Assembly (NCBI GenBank): GCA_039621445.1
Contig: CP154957.1
Location: forward strand, 44,636,309-44,700,308
DNA length: 64,000 bases
Reading direction: 5' to 3'
Origin: Euglena gracilis
Taxonomy: Eukaryota; Euglenida; Euglenophyceae; Euglenales
A program made the translations under genes and the position numbers. Below, in pieces: positions 63,491 through 64,000 of this stretch; the stretch's first letter is position 1, and each line of letters starts with the position of its first letter. The notes under the pieces were generated by a model, which saw nothing but the letters and a program-made list of their open reading frames with translations, searched no databases and had not been told where the DNA came from.

Positions 63491-63537
63491 ATTTTGGCTC
63501 CGTGCGGAAAATCGCGGATGACCAAATTGCGGATCCT

Positions 63538-63615
63538 GCCGACCTGGTCAGCCCGACCACGGCGTATAGCTTACCTACCTGTGTGGGTCGGGCCGACCAG
63601 GTCGGTAGGAAACGC
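63538..63615. repeat. GGTCGGGCCGACC word cluster
   Basis: GCCGACCTGGTCAGCCCGAC and GGGTCGGGCCGACCAGGTCG. Opposed to the cluster at 62930-63030, so the 680 bp between could be one foldback element. Confidence 0.75.
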
Positions 63616-63621
63616 AATTAC

Positions 63622-63912
63622 CATCCCCCCCCCATTATTTCCCCCCCATTAACGTGACCCCCCCCCCCCTAAATGGCACCCCCCCGGGAGCGTTTTGACC
63701 CCCCCTGGCGACTATTAGGGGGGGGGGTGACAATTAGGGGGGGGGGTTACTCAATAACCCCACATTTCCTTTGGGTCCATGGGTAACCCCCCCCCTAATT
63801 GTCGCCCCCCAAGGGGGGGGCGACTATTAGGGGGGGGGTGTCATATAGGGGGGGGGGTCACGTTATGTACCCCCGGGGGGGAGGTACATAATGGGGGGGG
63901 GATGGTAGCTCA
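63622..63912. repeat. Stack of C-run/G-run foldback modules
   Basis: CCCCCATTATTTCCCCCCCA, AACGTGACCCCCC, CGGGAGCGTTTTGACC, GCGACTATTAGGGGGG, GTGACAATTAGGGGGG, CCCCTAATTGTCGCCCCCC, GGGGGGCGACTATTAGGG, TGTCATATAGGGGG, GGTCACGTTATGTACCCCCG and GAGGTACATAATGGGG follow in about 290 bp. Several complementary pairings are possible. Confidence 0.85.
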
Positions 63913-64000
63913 CTGTCATAACACTTTTTCTAAAGAATTTCCCAAAAAATGCTCAAAAATCGACGTTTTTGGGGCGTTTTCAAAAAGTGATATTTGGCAA
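63860..64000. repeat. Dispersed repeat D, copy 3 (cut by window end)
   Basis: After the GGTACATAATGGGGG foldback: AGCTCACTGTCATAACACTT, AAAGAATTTCCCAAAAAATG, CTCAAAAATCGACGTTTTTG and GGGCGTTTTCAAAAAGTGAT, then ATTTGGCAA at the last base. It matches 37585-37690 and 53610-53705. Confidence 0.8.

Overview
This window looks like nuclear DNA of a eukaryote with a large, repeat-choked genome. The support is spliceosomal GT-AG introns with matching phases in at least two genes, a multi-exon hAT transposase with a second decayed copy, a decayed LINE reverse transcriptase fragment, long di- and trinucleotide microsatellites, and hundreds of G or C homopolymer runs. A unicellular alga or other protist is my guess, but nothing in the sequence fixes the lineage. 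I see no operons, no rRNA and no CRISPR array, and I recognised no tRNA.

Layout. 0-11 kb is the most gene-like part. A complete 204-bp foldback MITE with a 6-bp target duplication sits at 33-236. An unrecognised minus-strand multi-exon gene (about 2.09-7.05 kb, perhaps continuing to 0.8 kb) follows. Then comes a minus-strand, intron-containing RluA-family pseudouridine synthase (8.5-10.5 kb), the best-supported host gene. 11-22 kb holds dispersed repeats, microsatellites, a 105-nt hairpin, and a 3.5-kb stretch with twelve copies of a 20-bp quasi-palindrome. 22-29 kb is a repeat block flanked by inverted TAGTCGGCCGACTA-type ends. It contains a 205-bp tandem array and two very GC-rich minisatellites separated by a small foldback element. 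29-34 kb carries many small foldback repeats, a 113-nt hairpin and one unrecognised minus-strand ORF. 35-41.4 kb holds a second, related unrecognised ORF, a broken hAT copy and a much better preserved hAT gene. 42.85-50.80 kb is one very large inverted repeat: two arms of about 3.1 and 2.7 kb, each mostly a 163-bp tandem array, around a 2.1-kb spacer. 51-64 kb is a mosaic of short tandem arrays and foldback elements with a LINE fragment.

Overall pattern. Beyond the few genes, most of the DNA is built from one design. A short palindromic word is repeated at element ends and joined to C-run and G-run arms that can fold together. At least nine different words occur, each in its own set of elements. 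This, and the 8-kb inverted repeat with tandem-array arms, are the most interesting signals here. All boundaries were read by eye; no alignment, splice predictor or database search was run.
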